Shown one piece after another: positions 15,432 through 22,334 of a stretch of DNA of 22,403 nucleotides (position 1 is the first letter of the stretch; every line of letters begins with the position of its first letter). The DNA comes from a virus, in IMG/VR virus record IMGVR_UViG_3300043419_000224, positions 1 through 22,403 of that record. One strand, given 5' to 3'. Below the pieces are notes generated by a model. It had not been told where the DNA came from. It worked only from the letters and a program-made list of their open reading frames with translations, and did not search any database. The position numbers and the translations under genes were made by a program.

Positions 15432-17952
15432 ACGTGCCACCATCGATGTTGAATCCATCAAGTGTAGATGTACCAGCACCAGCACCGTAGATGCTACCAC
15501 CGACACCAACTCCACCTGTGATAACAACTGCGCCAGTAGTTGAACTGCTAGATGCAGTAGACGAAGTGAATGTAACAGCACCGTTGGCAGTCAAACTAGT
15601 AAACGCACCAGACGCTGCAGTTGAAGCACCGATAGGTGTGTTATCAATCGAACCAGCACTGATTGTTGCGCCAGTGATTGTCTTGTTTGTTAATGTTTCT
15701 GTACCAGCAAGAGTAGCAAGAGTGCCAGTAGTTGGTAGTGTAACACTTGTATTACCAGTAGTTGTGACACCCAGTGTATGCGCACCAGAGTGAGTGAAGT
15801 TGCCACCCAGCGTGATAGTTTTAGTGCCATTATTGACACCAGTACCACCGTATGTTGGGCTAACAATAGTGCCTTGCCAAGTACCAGAACTGATAGTTCC
15901 AAGAGTAGTGATAGAAGTTTGACCAACATAAGTTGATGCAATATCAATACTGTCTGGGTTTACAGTGATTCTGTTTGCAGTACCTACAACATTAAACTCT
16001 GTGCCAGAGATAGTTAAACCATTACCCGCTGTGAAAGTTCCAGTACCAGAGAATTGTTGCCAGATAATATTATCTGTACCAACAGTAACTACTTCAATCG
16101 TTTGGACCCAACCAGTATTACCATATGTAGTACCGTTTTCAACGAATGTAAAATCACCACCGCCGATTTCAGCACCAGTATCAAAGTCACTAGCACGAGT
16201 GAGAATCGTGGCGCTAGTACGAACATACATACCGTTGTGCGCTTGGGTGCTTTCGTTTTTAACCAGAATACGGTCACCATTAGTTAATGTGTGTCCGTCA
16301 ATTGCAGTTAAACCAGAAGAAAGAGTGAGAGTAGCACCGACACCATTAGTACCGTTGTTGTAAGTTACTGTACCACCAGAAAGGTTTGCAAGAGTATCAG
16401 TTGTAGCGCAATGTGCAGCTTCGTGTACGTGCAATCCTTCAGCAACAGTATCAACGTAATTTTTAGTTGCTGCATCAGTAGGATTTACAGGTTCTGCAAT
16501 ACCAGTGATAATAGCACCAGAAACATCGACTTTACCTGTACCATTTGGGTTAAGGATAATGTCGCCGTTTGTATCTGTTGACGTGATTGTGTTGCCATTA
16601 AAGTTCAAGTTATCTACTGTTAGTTCTGTTAAACCAGCAATAGCAGTAGTTGTTGAACCTAATGTTAGGGTAGAAGAACCAAGAGTAATGCTCTTAGCAG
16701 AAACTTCACCAGAAGTTACAGTGAAGTTGTTAGTATCGAAAGACGCTACACCCTTGTTACTTGTAGAAGCATCCTCACCAGCGACAGTGATTGTAGTGCC
16801 AGAGTGAGTTACATCGATACCTTCTCCACCCAAAATAGAGAAACCATGAGTAGATGGTGTTAACGCACCGCTATCAGTTGTAACAGATTTAACAACTGTG
16901 TCTTTTAATTCTACCGCACCAGAACTTACGTTAAAGTCAGCGTCTGCAAAAGAAGCAACACCCTTGTTGCTAGTAGAAGCATCTTCTGCTGCGATAGTGA
17001 TTGTATTTGTAGAAGAATTGATAGAAGTATCAATACCTTCGCCACCAGCAAATGTCAGTGTATCGCTAGCTAGAGCAATAGTATCAGTGCCAGTGTCAGC
17101 AGCGATACCTAAAGAAGTTGTAATGCTTGCAGTTGAAGCACTAGTGATCTGACCTTGTGCATTAATAGTCAGAACTGGGATAGCAGTAGTTCCACCATAA
17201 GAACCAGCAGTTACACCAGTGTTGGTGATAGAAACAGTAGAAGTATTGCCAGCATCGCTATTTGTAATAGTGATACCAGTTCCACCTGTTACGGCTCCAC
17301 CAACTGTATCGTAAATGTATTCGGCAAGAGTGTCTGAACCAATCTTAACTCCGCCATTAAATGTTGCTTCGCCAGTAACAGTTAATGTGCTGCTAGCAGA
17401 CAGTGTGGTAAATGCACCAGTGCTTGGTGTAGTGTCGCCGATCGGAGTGCTATTGATGCTTGAGAAAGTAGCAGACTGCGCAGAAATAGATGAACCAACA
17501 TACAACGCACCAGCGATACCAACACCACCGCCAACTACCAATGCGCCACTAGTTGTGCTAGTAGCAGTTTGTGTAGATGGAATGCTAACATAACCAGTAC
17601 CATTTGGCGATAGAGTTAAGTTACCATTAGTATCAGTAGTACTAATAGTATTGCCATTTAAATCTAAGTTATCAACTTTAAGATTATCTAATTTGCTAGA
17701 CGAATCAGTGATAAGAGCAGAATTTGCAGTTAGAACACCTTTGCTGTGGTCCAACATGTCGGTGAAATACTTACCACCGATAACAATATGGTTAGCAGCG
17801 TTCCCTGATGTTTCAGTGCCCATACCAATGTATAAGCGATCACCACCATTAGATCCATTATCTGTTAAGTTTGAATAAGCTAATTCACCAGCACCAAGCG
17901 TACTTGGATTTCCACTTACTGATGAGCGTTTAATTCGAATAATTGATGCCAT
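15427..17952 (-). CDS. Long tail fibre protein (841 aa)
   Basis: A large fibre. Residues 1-40 (MASIIRIKRSSVSGNPSTLG, then AGELAYSNL) match the Mtd-type N-terminal attachment domain, followed by GGKYFTDMLDH. The shaft holds two copies of a NL(D/N)(L/F)NGNTI..TDTNG...PNGTG unit (starting at about residues 93 and 445), several GVGIAGALYVG-like units, and repeated AAEDASTSNKGVASF / AGEDASTSNKGVASF blocks typical of fibres of marine T4-like phages. A region with LHVHEAAHCATTDTL and GDRILVKNESTQAHNGMYV is another widely shared fibre module. The end has TLTNKTITGA, GVGVGGSI and LDGFNIDGGTY; no chaperone domain is visible. The start has GGAGA about 9 bases upstream. It is a probable host-recognition fibre or major part of one. 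Confidence 0.88.
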   Translation of the reverse strand: MASIIRIKRSSVSGNPSTLGAGELAYSNLTDNGSNGGDRLYIGMGTETSGNAANHIVIGGKYFTDMLDHSKGVLTANSALITDSSSKLDNLKVDNLDLNGNTISTTDTNGNLTLSPNGTGYVSIPSTQTATSTTSGALVVGGGVGIAGALYVGSSISAQSATFSSINSTPIGDTTPSTGAFTTLSASSTLTVTGEATFNGGVKIGSDTLAEYIYDTVGGAVTGGTGITITNSDAGNTSTVSITNTGVTAGSYGGTTAIPVLTINAQGQITSASTASITTSLGIAADTGTDTIALASDTLTFAGGEGIDTSINSSTNTITIAAEDASTSNKGVASFADADFNVSSGAVELKDTVVKSVTTDSGALTPSTHGFSILGGEGIDVTHSGTTITVAGEDASTSNKGVASFDTNNFTVTSGEVSAKSITLGSSTLTLGSTTTAIAGLTELTVDNLNFNGNTITSTDTNGDIILNPNGTGKVDVSGAIITGIAEPVNPTDAATKNYVDTVAEGLHVHEAAHCATTDTLANLSGGTVTYNNGTNGVGATLTLSSGLTAIDGHTLTNGDRILVKNESTQAHNGMYVRTSATILTRASDFDTGAEIGGGDFTFVENGTTYGNTGWVQTIEVVTVGTDNIIWQQFSGTGTFTAGNGLTISGTEFNVVGTANRITVNPDSIDIASTYVGQTSITTLGTISSGTWQGTIVSPTYGGTGVNNGTKTITLGGNFTHSGAHTLGVTTTGNTSVTLPTTGTLATLAGTETLTNKTITGATISAGSIDNTPIGASTAASGAFTSLTANGAVTFTSSTASSSSTTGAVVITGGVGVGGSIYGAGAGTSTLDGFNIDGGTY

Positions 17953-17966
17953 CTTTTATTTCTCCG

Positions 17967-18218
17967 TTAAAATTCTCCACCTTCCATGTTCTGCGCATCG
18001 AGCGTAGTGGTAGATGTCCATTTATTTGTACTTGTTCTATAGACTAAAACAGATCCATCAATCTTACCATTTGTTGTGGTATCAACGTCTGCAACAGAAT
18101 CTAATGATTCAACGACAGCTGGATTAGCGTTAGTGGTTGATGCAAGAGTTAAAACACCCTCTGAGACTGCTACTGTTAGAGCCTCGTCTGGGTTTAAAAC
18201 TACAACTGTATCTGTCAT
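17967..18218 (-). CDS. Small fibre-like structural protein (83 aa)
   Basis: An 83-aa protein lying between the 111-aa and 841-aa genes. Its C-terminal half, SVADVDTTTNGKIDGSVLVY followed by RTSTNKWTSTTTLDAQNMEGGEF, has the fibre motif DVDT....G..LVY....KW. The last residues LDAQNMEGGEF resemble the end of the 841-aa fibre (LDGFNIDGGTY), suggesting related C-terminal pieces. The ATG is 1 base after the preceding stop, and I see no Shine-Dalgarno in the AT-rich sequence before it, so translation is probably coupled. Its role is unknown; a minor virion component or a detached fibre module is likely. Confidence 0.65.
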   Translation of the reverse strand: MTDTVVVLNPDEALTVAVSEGVLTLASTTNANPAVVESLDSVADVDTTTNGKIDGSVLVYRTSTNKWTSTTTLDAQNMEGGEF

Positions 18219-18219
18219 A

Positions 18220-18555
18220 TTATATTTGTGTTATTTGTGGGTTCACTGTAACGATTCCTTCTACCACTCTGGTTTTAGAACCATTTGGAGAAGTTATTTC
18301 TACATCATACAACCATCTTCCTGCAGGAATGGCTTCTGATTGTGCTGGTGATAACTGAAGACGAACTTTTCCCTGAGCAGCACTAAACACAGTAGCATTA
18401 AGGTTAAATGCTTGGCTTGAGCTGTATGATTTTCTCATTTGTGAGGCAACAGTGTATCCTGTCAAATCAAGTGCTTGACCATTAGATGCACTAACAGTAA
18501 TTATGTTACTGTAAGAAGCCCCAGCGTCCACAAAAAGGTTGCTTATAGTTGCCAT
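18220..18555 (-). CDS. Baseplate/fibre accessory protein, BppU-N-like (111 aa)
   Basis: A 111-aa beta-rich protein. The pattern (N-terminal ISNLFVDAGASYSNIITVSA, then LDLTGYTVASQMRKSY, then GKVRLQLSPAQSEAIPAGRW, then LYDVEITSPNGSKTRVVEGI) is that of the immunoglobulin-like domain found in upper baseplate proteins (BppU N-terminal) and in small structural proteins of many myoviruses. It follows a consensus late promoter (TATAAATA) and the upstream terminator, so it is the first gene of the second fibre block. AGGA is 7 bases before the ATG. The exact role is unproven: a connector between baseplate and fibres is my preferred guess. Confidence 0.7.
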   Translation of the reverse strand: MATISNLFVDAGASYSNIITVSASNGQALDLTGYTVASQMRKSYSSSQAFNLNATVFSAAQGKVRLQLSPAQSEAIPAGRWLYDVEITSPNGSKTRVVEGIVTVNPQITQI

Positions 18556-18579
18556 TCGGAATTCCTAATCTATACATCT

Positions 18580-18587
18580 TATTTATA
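18580..18587 (-). promoter_or_regulatory. Consensus T4-type late promoter
   Basis: Minus strand reads TATAAATA, a perfect match to the T4 late -10 element. It lies in the only sizeable gap of the fibre region, just past a terminator, and would start a transcript near 18574 with a ~19-base leader containing AGGA before the 111-aa gene. Confidence 0.85.
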
Positions 18588-18606
18588 ATAAGTTAGAATG
18601 CAAATA

Positions 18607-18632
18607 AAAAATCCCTCCGAAGAGGGATTTTT
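18607..18632 (-). terminator. Rho-independent terminator with UUCG tetraloop
   Basis: On the minus strand the sequence forms a stem with CCCTC / GAGGG core, extended by A-T pairs to 11 bp, closed by a C(UUCG)G loop, followed by TTTTTTATTTG. This is a textbook terminator of the kind common in T4. It lies 16 bases after the stop of the 74-aa gene and directly before the late promoter. The symmetric A/T flanks would also terminate plus-strand transcription. Confidence 0.92.
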
Positions 18633-18647
18633 ATTTTTAAGCACAGA

Positions 18648-18872
18648 TCAACCTTCTGATGCAGGTACTTCCCATACCTGATTCAAGTCTTGTGGATTAG
18701 TGAATACGCCAGCAGCGTATTCCCAACCGATAGCAACTGGAGAACCAGTAACATTTACATATTCGTAACTACCAAAACCAGCATCATCTACAGAATTAGG
18801 AATTTTATCCCAAACACATGTGTTTTCTACAACGCCGTTTTTAATATGTGCAATAGTGTATACTTGACTCAT
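18648..18872 (-). CDS. Small fibre-associated protein (74 aa)
   Basis: A 74-aa protein, last gene of the glycine-rich block before the terminator. The pattern YTIAHIKNGVVENTCVWD ... SPVAIGWEYAAGVFTNPQ resembles short proteins that accompany fibre genes in many phages (I.NG.V.N...D and IGW.Y..G.F..P) and are sometimes annotated as fibre assembly or hypothetical. A strong Shine-Dalgarno (AAGGAG) is 7 bases before the ATG, and the gene begins 10 bases after the preceding stop. The function is unknown; a role in folding or attaching the glycine-rich fibres would fit the position but is not shown. Confidence 0.65.
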   Translation of the reverse strand: MSQVYTIAHIKNGVVENTCVWDKIPNSVDDAGFGSYEYVNVTGSPVAIGWEYAAGVFTNPQDLNQVWEVPASEG

Positions 18873-18882
18873 TTATATCTCC

Positions 18883-19608
18883 TTATAGTCCGTAGATTTC
18901 TTCAACAATAACGCATCCTTGAGCACCAGCAGAGCCAGAGCCACCGCCACCACCAGTGACACCGTTTGCTGCAACACCGTGGCGACCACCGCCACTAATA
19001 CCACCACCACCGCCATTACCCGAGACAGAAACTGCTGGAACTTGTCCGTATCCATAGTAGTATATATTTACAGAAGCAGCGCCATATGATTGGCCACGCT
19101 GGCCACCCAGTACTGTTACGTTCGTTCCACTAGCATTACCACCATCTCCTGGTGTGGTGCCAGATCCTGCAGCACCTCCAGTAGCAGAAACATAGGTACC
19201 AAAAGAAGTAGTACCACCAGCAGCACCCGAGGCACCGCCACCACCCACAGTAACAGTTACGTTTGTTGTAAGGTCAGCTAGTTCGATAGTTCTAGTTCCA
19301 ATACCACCGCTACCACCACCAGCGTTTGAGCCGCCACCACCACCGCCACCGTATGCTGTGACAACAACACGTCTTAAATCTGTTTTACCAGTCAGTGTCC
19401 ATGTTGCTGCTCCGACAGTAGTGAATACTTCAGTTCTAGTGAATCCACGTGGGCGGTCTTGGCGAGCAGAAGGGACACCACCAGCAGTAGTACCATCATG
19501 CACTACTGTTACGTTTTTATCTGTGTCTACAGTCACTTCGCCCAAAGCACCAGTAAATGAGCTATGTTGCGCTGTAGTTCCTCTTCTAAATCTAACTTGT
19601 TTTGACAT
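18883..19608 (-). CDS. Glycine-rich fibre protein, paralog 3
   Basis: A 241-aa protein, third of three tandem paralogs. Residues ~1-45 (MSKQVRFRRGTTAQHSSFTG, then EVTVDTDKNVTVVHDGTTAGG) are the short phage fibre N-terminal domain that anchors many fibre proteins. After a linker (RPRGFTRTEVFTT) comes KTDLRRVVVTAYGGGGGGG, then a long Gly-rich region with interspersed strands, ending GAQGCVIVEEIYGL. This is the glycine-rich surface domain seen in fibre tips and adhesins (poly-glycine helices); T-even gp38 is an analogous Gly-rich adhesin, but I see no direct homology. SD AGAGGA is 8 bases before the ATG. A receptor-binding tip role is inferred. Confidence 0.78.
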   Translation of the reverse strand: MSKQVRFRRGTTAQHSSFTGALGEVTVDTDKNVTVVHDGTTAGGVPSARQDRPRGFTRTEVFTTVGAATWTLTGKTDLRRVVVTAYGGGGGGGSNAGGGSGGIGTRTIELADLTTNVTVTVGGGGASGAAGGTTSFGTYVSATGGAAGSGTTPGDGGNASGTNVTVLGGQRGQSYGAASVNIYYYGYGQVPAVSVSGNGGGGGISGGGRHGVAANGVTGGGGGSGSAGAQGCVIVEEIYGL

Positions 19609-19661
19609 TTAATTTATCCTCTTAAACAAATCCATAAATTTCTTCGATGATCACGCAACCT
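19574..19661 (-). repeat. 88-bp perfect direct repeat, copy A
   Basis: Identical over 88 bases to 20298-20385 (offset 724). It covers the first codons of the paralog 3 gene, the 13-base spacer with its ribosome-binding site, and the last codons of paralog 2. Confidence 0.95.
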
Positions 19662-20332
19662 TGTGCACCAGCTTGTCCACCACTGCCACCACCGCCACCT
19701 CTAATACCTTGTGCTGCAACACCTGCACGACCTGCGCCAAAACCACCGCCAGCTGCGCCGTTTTGTGGAAAAAACTGAGATCCATAAACAGGGTGTGTAT
19801 AGTTATTTCCATTTCTACCAGCTTGTGCGCCCATATTGGTAACGCTAGTTCCAGAAGCGGTTCCTGGTGCACCACCTGCATCAGTTCCGCCGCCACCACC
19901 GCCACCGCTGGCAGAAATGTAAGTGCCGAACGAAGTAGTACCACCAGTAGCAGTAGAGCCACCACCAGCGCCAATAGTTACAGTTGTATTAGTTGTTAAT
20001 TCGCTGACATCTAATGTGCGAAAACCGTAACCACCCGCACCGCCACCTGATGCAGCGCCGCCACCGCCACCACCACCGTATGCTGTAACACGAATTCTCT
20101 TTAAATCGGTTTTGTTTGCAATAGTATATGTAGTGCCAGTTGTGGTGAATACTTCCATTCTAGTAAAACCACGTGGTCGATCTTCTCTTAGTAAAGGGAT
20201 ACCACCAGCAGTAGTTCCGTTATGGACAACAGGAACTTTTTTATCTGTATCTACAGTGACTTCTCCAGCAATACCTGTAAAGGCAGCATGCTGAGCAGTA
20301 GTTCCTCTTCTAAATCTAACTTGTTTTGACAT
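19622..20332 (-). CDS. Glycine-rich fibre protein, paralog 2
   Basis: A 236-aa paralog with the same architecture: MSKQVRFRRGTTAQHAAFTG and EVTVDTDKKVPVVHNGTTAGG, then RPRGFTRMEVFTT, KTDLKRIRVTAYGGGGGGG, a Gly-rich repeat region, and the ending GAQGCVIIEEIYGFV. The Gly-rich part differs from its neighbours in a central loop (NYTHPVYGSQFFPQNGA), while both ends are strongly conserved, which suggests that the central region is the variable, exposed part. The start and upstream leader lie inside an 88-bp exact repeat, so the ribosome-binding site AGAGGA is identical to that of paralog 3. Confidence 0.78.
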   Translation of the reverse strand: MSKQVRFRRGTTAQHAAFTGIAGEVTVDTDKKVPVVHNGTTAGGIPLLREDRPRGFTRMEVFTTTGTTYTIANKTDLKRIRVTAYGGGGGGGAASGGGAGGYGFRTLDVSELTTNTTVTIGAGGGSTATGGTTSFGTYISASGGGGGGGTDAGGAPGTASGTSVTNMGAQAGRNGNNYTHPVYGSQFFPQNGAAGGGFGAGRAGVAAQGIRGGGGGSGGQAGAQGCVIIEEIYGFV

Positions 20333-20385
20333 TTAATTTATCCTCTTAAACAAATCCATAAATTTCTTCGATGATCACGCAACCT
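20298..20385 (-). repeat. 88-bp perfect direct repeat, copy B
   Basis: Identical to 19574-19661. It spans the start of paralog 2, the spacer and the end of paralog 1. A third, shorter match (the first ~40 bases of coding sequence) is at 20996 downwards. Confidence 0.95.
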
Positions 20386-20996
20386 GGTCCACCAGTAGCG
20401 TTAACACCACCAGCTCCGAAAACACCTCTAGCAGTTGAGCTCGAACCCTCACCGCCACCATGAGATGTTGTTGTGGGGTTTAGAGGAGCAGTCGATCCAC
20501 CCTGACCACCTAAGTTAAATGCACCAGCGCCTGAAACACCACCACCTGAACCTGCCGTTGTGCCAGATGCTGCAGCACCACCAGCGCATGAAAGGTATGA
20601 TCCAAACGAAGTAGTGCCGCCAGTTCCAGTAGAACCAGCACCGACTGTAACTGCAACTGTTGTTGTGATTGCGCTGGCTTCAAGGATAACCATACCGACA
20701 CCACCTTGTCCGCCACCAGCAGTAGCCCCACCGCCACCACCACCGTATGCATACACAATGATACGTTTTAAATCTGTTTTACCAGATTGAGACCAAGTAC
20801 CGTTGGCTGTAAAAATTTCAGTTCTAGACCAACCACGTTGACGATCTGCTCTAGCCACAGTAACACCACCTGCTGTAACACCATCGTGCACAACTAAGGC
20901 TTTCTTGTCTGTATTAACTGTGATCTCACCTGCTGGACCAGTAAACACACTGTGCTGAGCAGTAGTTCCTCTTCTAAATCTAACTTGTTTTGACAT
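20346..20996 (-). CDS. Glycine-rich fibre protein, paralog 1
   Basis: A 216-aa paralog, first of the three in transcription order and the shortest. It shows MSKQVRFRRGTTAQHSVFTG and EITVNTDKKALVVHDGVTAGG, then RQRGWSRTEIFTANGTWS, KTDLKRIIVYAYGGGGGGA, a Gly-rich region and the end GPGCVIIEEIYGFV. The Gly-rich segment is shorter than in its relatives, with a different central sequence (STAPLNPTTTSHGGGEG). AGGGA is ~9 bases before the ATG. A promoter-like GGTAAATA overlaps the stop region of the upstream gene at 21019-21026 but is a poor match. Likely fibre tip or decoration protein. Confidence 0.77.
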   Translation of the reverse strand: MSKQVRFRRGTTAQHSVFTGPAGEITVNTDKKALVVHDGVTAGGVTVARADRQRGWSRTEIFTANGTWSQSGKTDLKRIIVYAYGGGGGGATAGGGQGGVGMVILEASAITTTVAVTVGAGSTGTGGTTSFGSYLSCAGGAAASGTTAGSGGGVSGAGAFNLGGQGGSTAPLNPTTTSHGGGEGSSSTARGVFGAGGVNATGGPGCVIIEEIYGFV

Positions 20997-21017
20997 ATCT
21001 ATTTTCCCTTATATCAA

Positions 21018-21980
21018 TTATTTACCAAGGAACTCAATACTCATTTGAGCTAAGTTAGGATGGTTATAGTCAAAACCGTAAACTGTTCTAGTTGGTAATG
21101 TTCCGATACCATCAGACATAGCATATAATCTTAGTGTCTCGTATTTATTCAAATAAACGACACGATGAGCATAGTTTTCGTTGTTGGCGAATGTTGCAGT
21201 AGTGTTATCTAGTGAAGTCTGGCTACCACCAAGCATAAAGTAAACATCACCATCTGTCCACACAGAGAACATAACTTTATACCAACCTTCCCAGTTAGTA
21301 GTAAAGTAACCAGCATCGAATGTGCCCATACGTGTGTCGATAATACGAGCACTAGTAAATGGGATAGGAGTTGGAGTACCTTGTGGAACTGTAGTATGGC
21401 TAGTCTTTAATAGGTGGCAGAAACCTTGCTGAGAAGCAACCATGTTCTCAAAATCAAGGTTATTTTTGTGAGCAGCCAAGTGCTTAACACCAGCACGTGT
21501 AACACCATCATAAATTGTGAAAGTGTACCAAGTTGGGTCGATGTAGATATCACCCTGTGTACCTTTGTTAACCAGTGAAAGTTGGAACCAATCAGCAGTC
21601 GATGATGTAGGTGTAGTGATTAAGTCCCAGTCTTCTGTGAGGTCGACTGCTTCAGTCAGTGTAGAATAATCTTCGGTTTCAAGATATTCAACACCAAGTG
21701 TAGAAATTGAGAAGTTTGGATCTTGTGCTGTAGAAAGAACAACCCAAGAACTACCGTTAGAGTAGTAAACTTTTTGCGTATCAGATACATATACCACACG
21801 ACCTGTAGAACTGGCTGCAGTAGGTAGCTGAGAGTATAGAGCAACTGATGTTAAAACACCATTATCCAAAGACTCTAATGCTTTTGCAAGATAAATGACT
21901 TCTTTGCTATCACTACTAGTAGTAAGAGCATTCATTTTACCTTGGATAACTGCTTCTAATGATGAAATATTAACAGTCAT
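21018..21980 (-). CDS. Structural/fibre protein with possible jelly-roll C-terminal domain (320 aa)
   Basis: A 320-aa protein. The N-terminus NISSLEAVIQGKMNALTTSS and EVIYLAKALESL is predicted helical and may be an anchor or coiled coil. The segment SVALYSQLPTAASSTGRVVY VSDTQKVYYSNGSSWV (read as two pieces around residues 50-85) is a widespread fibre module. The C-terminal ~150 residues (FTSARIIDTRMGTFDAGYFT, then GWYKVMFSVWTDGDVYFMLGG, then YLNKYETLRLYAMSDGIGTL) read like a C1q/TNF-like jelly roll: repeated aromatic beta strands with the last strand MSIEFLGK. No enzyme motif is visible. It starts 25 bases from a promoter-like box and has GGAGA upstream. Virion fibre or decoration role inferred. 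Confidence 0.7.
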   Translation of the reverse strand: MTVNISSLEAVIQGKMNALTTSSDSKEVIYLAKALESLDNGVLTSVALYSQLPTAASSTGRVVYVSDTQKVYYSNGSSWVVLSTAQDPNFSISTLGVEYLETEDYSTLTEAVDLTEDWDLITTPTSSTADWFQLSLVNKGTQGDIYIDPTWYTFTIYDGVTRAGVKHLAAHKNNLDFENMVASQQGFCHLLKTSHTTVPQGTPTPIPFTSARIIDTRMGTFDAGYFTTNWEGWYKVMFSVWTDGDVYFMLGGSQTSLDNTTATFANNENYAHRVVYLNKYETLRLYAMSDGIGTLPTRTVYGFDYNHPNLAQMSIEFLGK

Positions 21981-22004
21981 TTATTTTCTCCATTGTTATT
22001 TTTA

Positions 22005-22012
22005 TATTTAGT
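22005..22012 (-). promoter_or_regulatory. Late-promoter-like box overlapping the 93-aa gene stop
   Basis: Minus strand reads ACTAAATA; the TAA is the stop of the 93-aa gene (AAC TAA ATA). With T4 spacing the transcript starts near 21999, leaving a ~19-base leader with GGAGA for the 320-aa gene. It has the same octamer as the boxes before gp18 and the 750-aa fibre. Confidence 0.5.
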
Positions 22013-22289
22013 TTAGATCTATCAGTGCGAGGCAAAGGGCGTCTTCCTCAATACCACCAACAATAGATCCCCATTTTGTTCCATCGTAACCTAAGAATTG
22101 ACCTGCAGTTACGCAAATCATGCCAGCTTCAGGTGAAGTTATGGCTGCATCTCTTAGCGCTGCCGAAGAATAGAATGGGATTTTTAAGAAAGATGCGCCT
22201 GAACCTGCGGTCTGCCCGATAGTTAGGCTAAGTAAATTGCCTGCTTTACTGTCGTCAATGACAGTAGCGTTTTGAATTTTGATTGCCAT
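22008..22289 (-). CDS. Small fibre-like protein (93 aa)
   Basis: A 93-aa protein with a repeated fibre motif: MAIKIQNATVIDDSKAGNLL at the N-terminus, then IPFYSSAALRDAAITSPEAG followed by MICVTAGQFLGYDGTKWGSI. The pattern of F..AA.RDA.I.SP..GM......L.GYDG..W is common in phage fibre proteins, here as a stand-alone short gene. The C-terminus is acidic (EEDALCLALIDLN). The start is supported by GGGGAG about 7 bases upstream and by the late-promoter-like box at 22327-22334. It could be a detached fibre module; its function is unknown. Confidence 0.72.
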   Translation of the reverse strand: MAIKIQNATVIDDSKAGNLLSLTIGQTAGSGASFLKIPFYSSAALRDAAITSPEAGMICVTAGQFLGYDGTKWGSIVGGIEEDALCLALIDLN

Positions 22290-22326
22290 CTTCGCTCCCC
22301 TTAGAACTCGGCATTAATACTTTAAT

Positions 22327-22334
22327 TATTTATG
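22327..22334 (-). promoter_or_regulatory. Late-promoter box before the 93-aa gene
   Basis: Minus strand reads CATAAATA (7 of 8 to TATAAATA), overlapping the stop codon of the upstream fibre (GCA TAA ATA). The transcript would start near 22321, ~31 bases before the 93-aa start, with GGGGAG as the ribosome-binding site. Confidence 0.65.

Noticed and set aside
15965-16363. Plus-strand open frame of 132 aa inside the 841-aa fibre
   Set aside because: It is the antisense of a repetitive Thr/Val/Gly-rich coding region, has no ribosome-binding site or recognisable motif, and all real genes lie on the minus strand.
19651-19974. Minus-strand overlapping frame of 107 aa in glycine-rich paralog 2
   Set aside because: It is an out-of-frame reading of Gly-rich codons, rich in Val/Leu/Ala because of GGT/GCT-type codon shift; no ribosome site.
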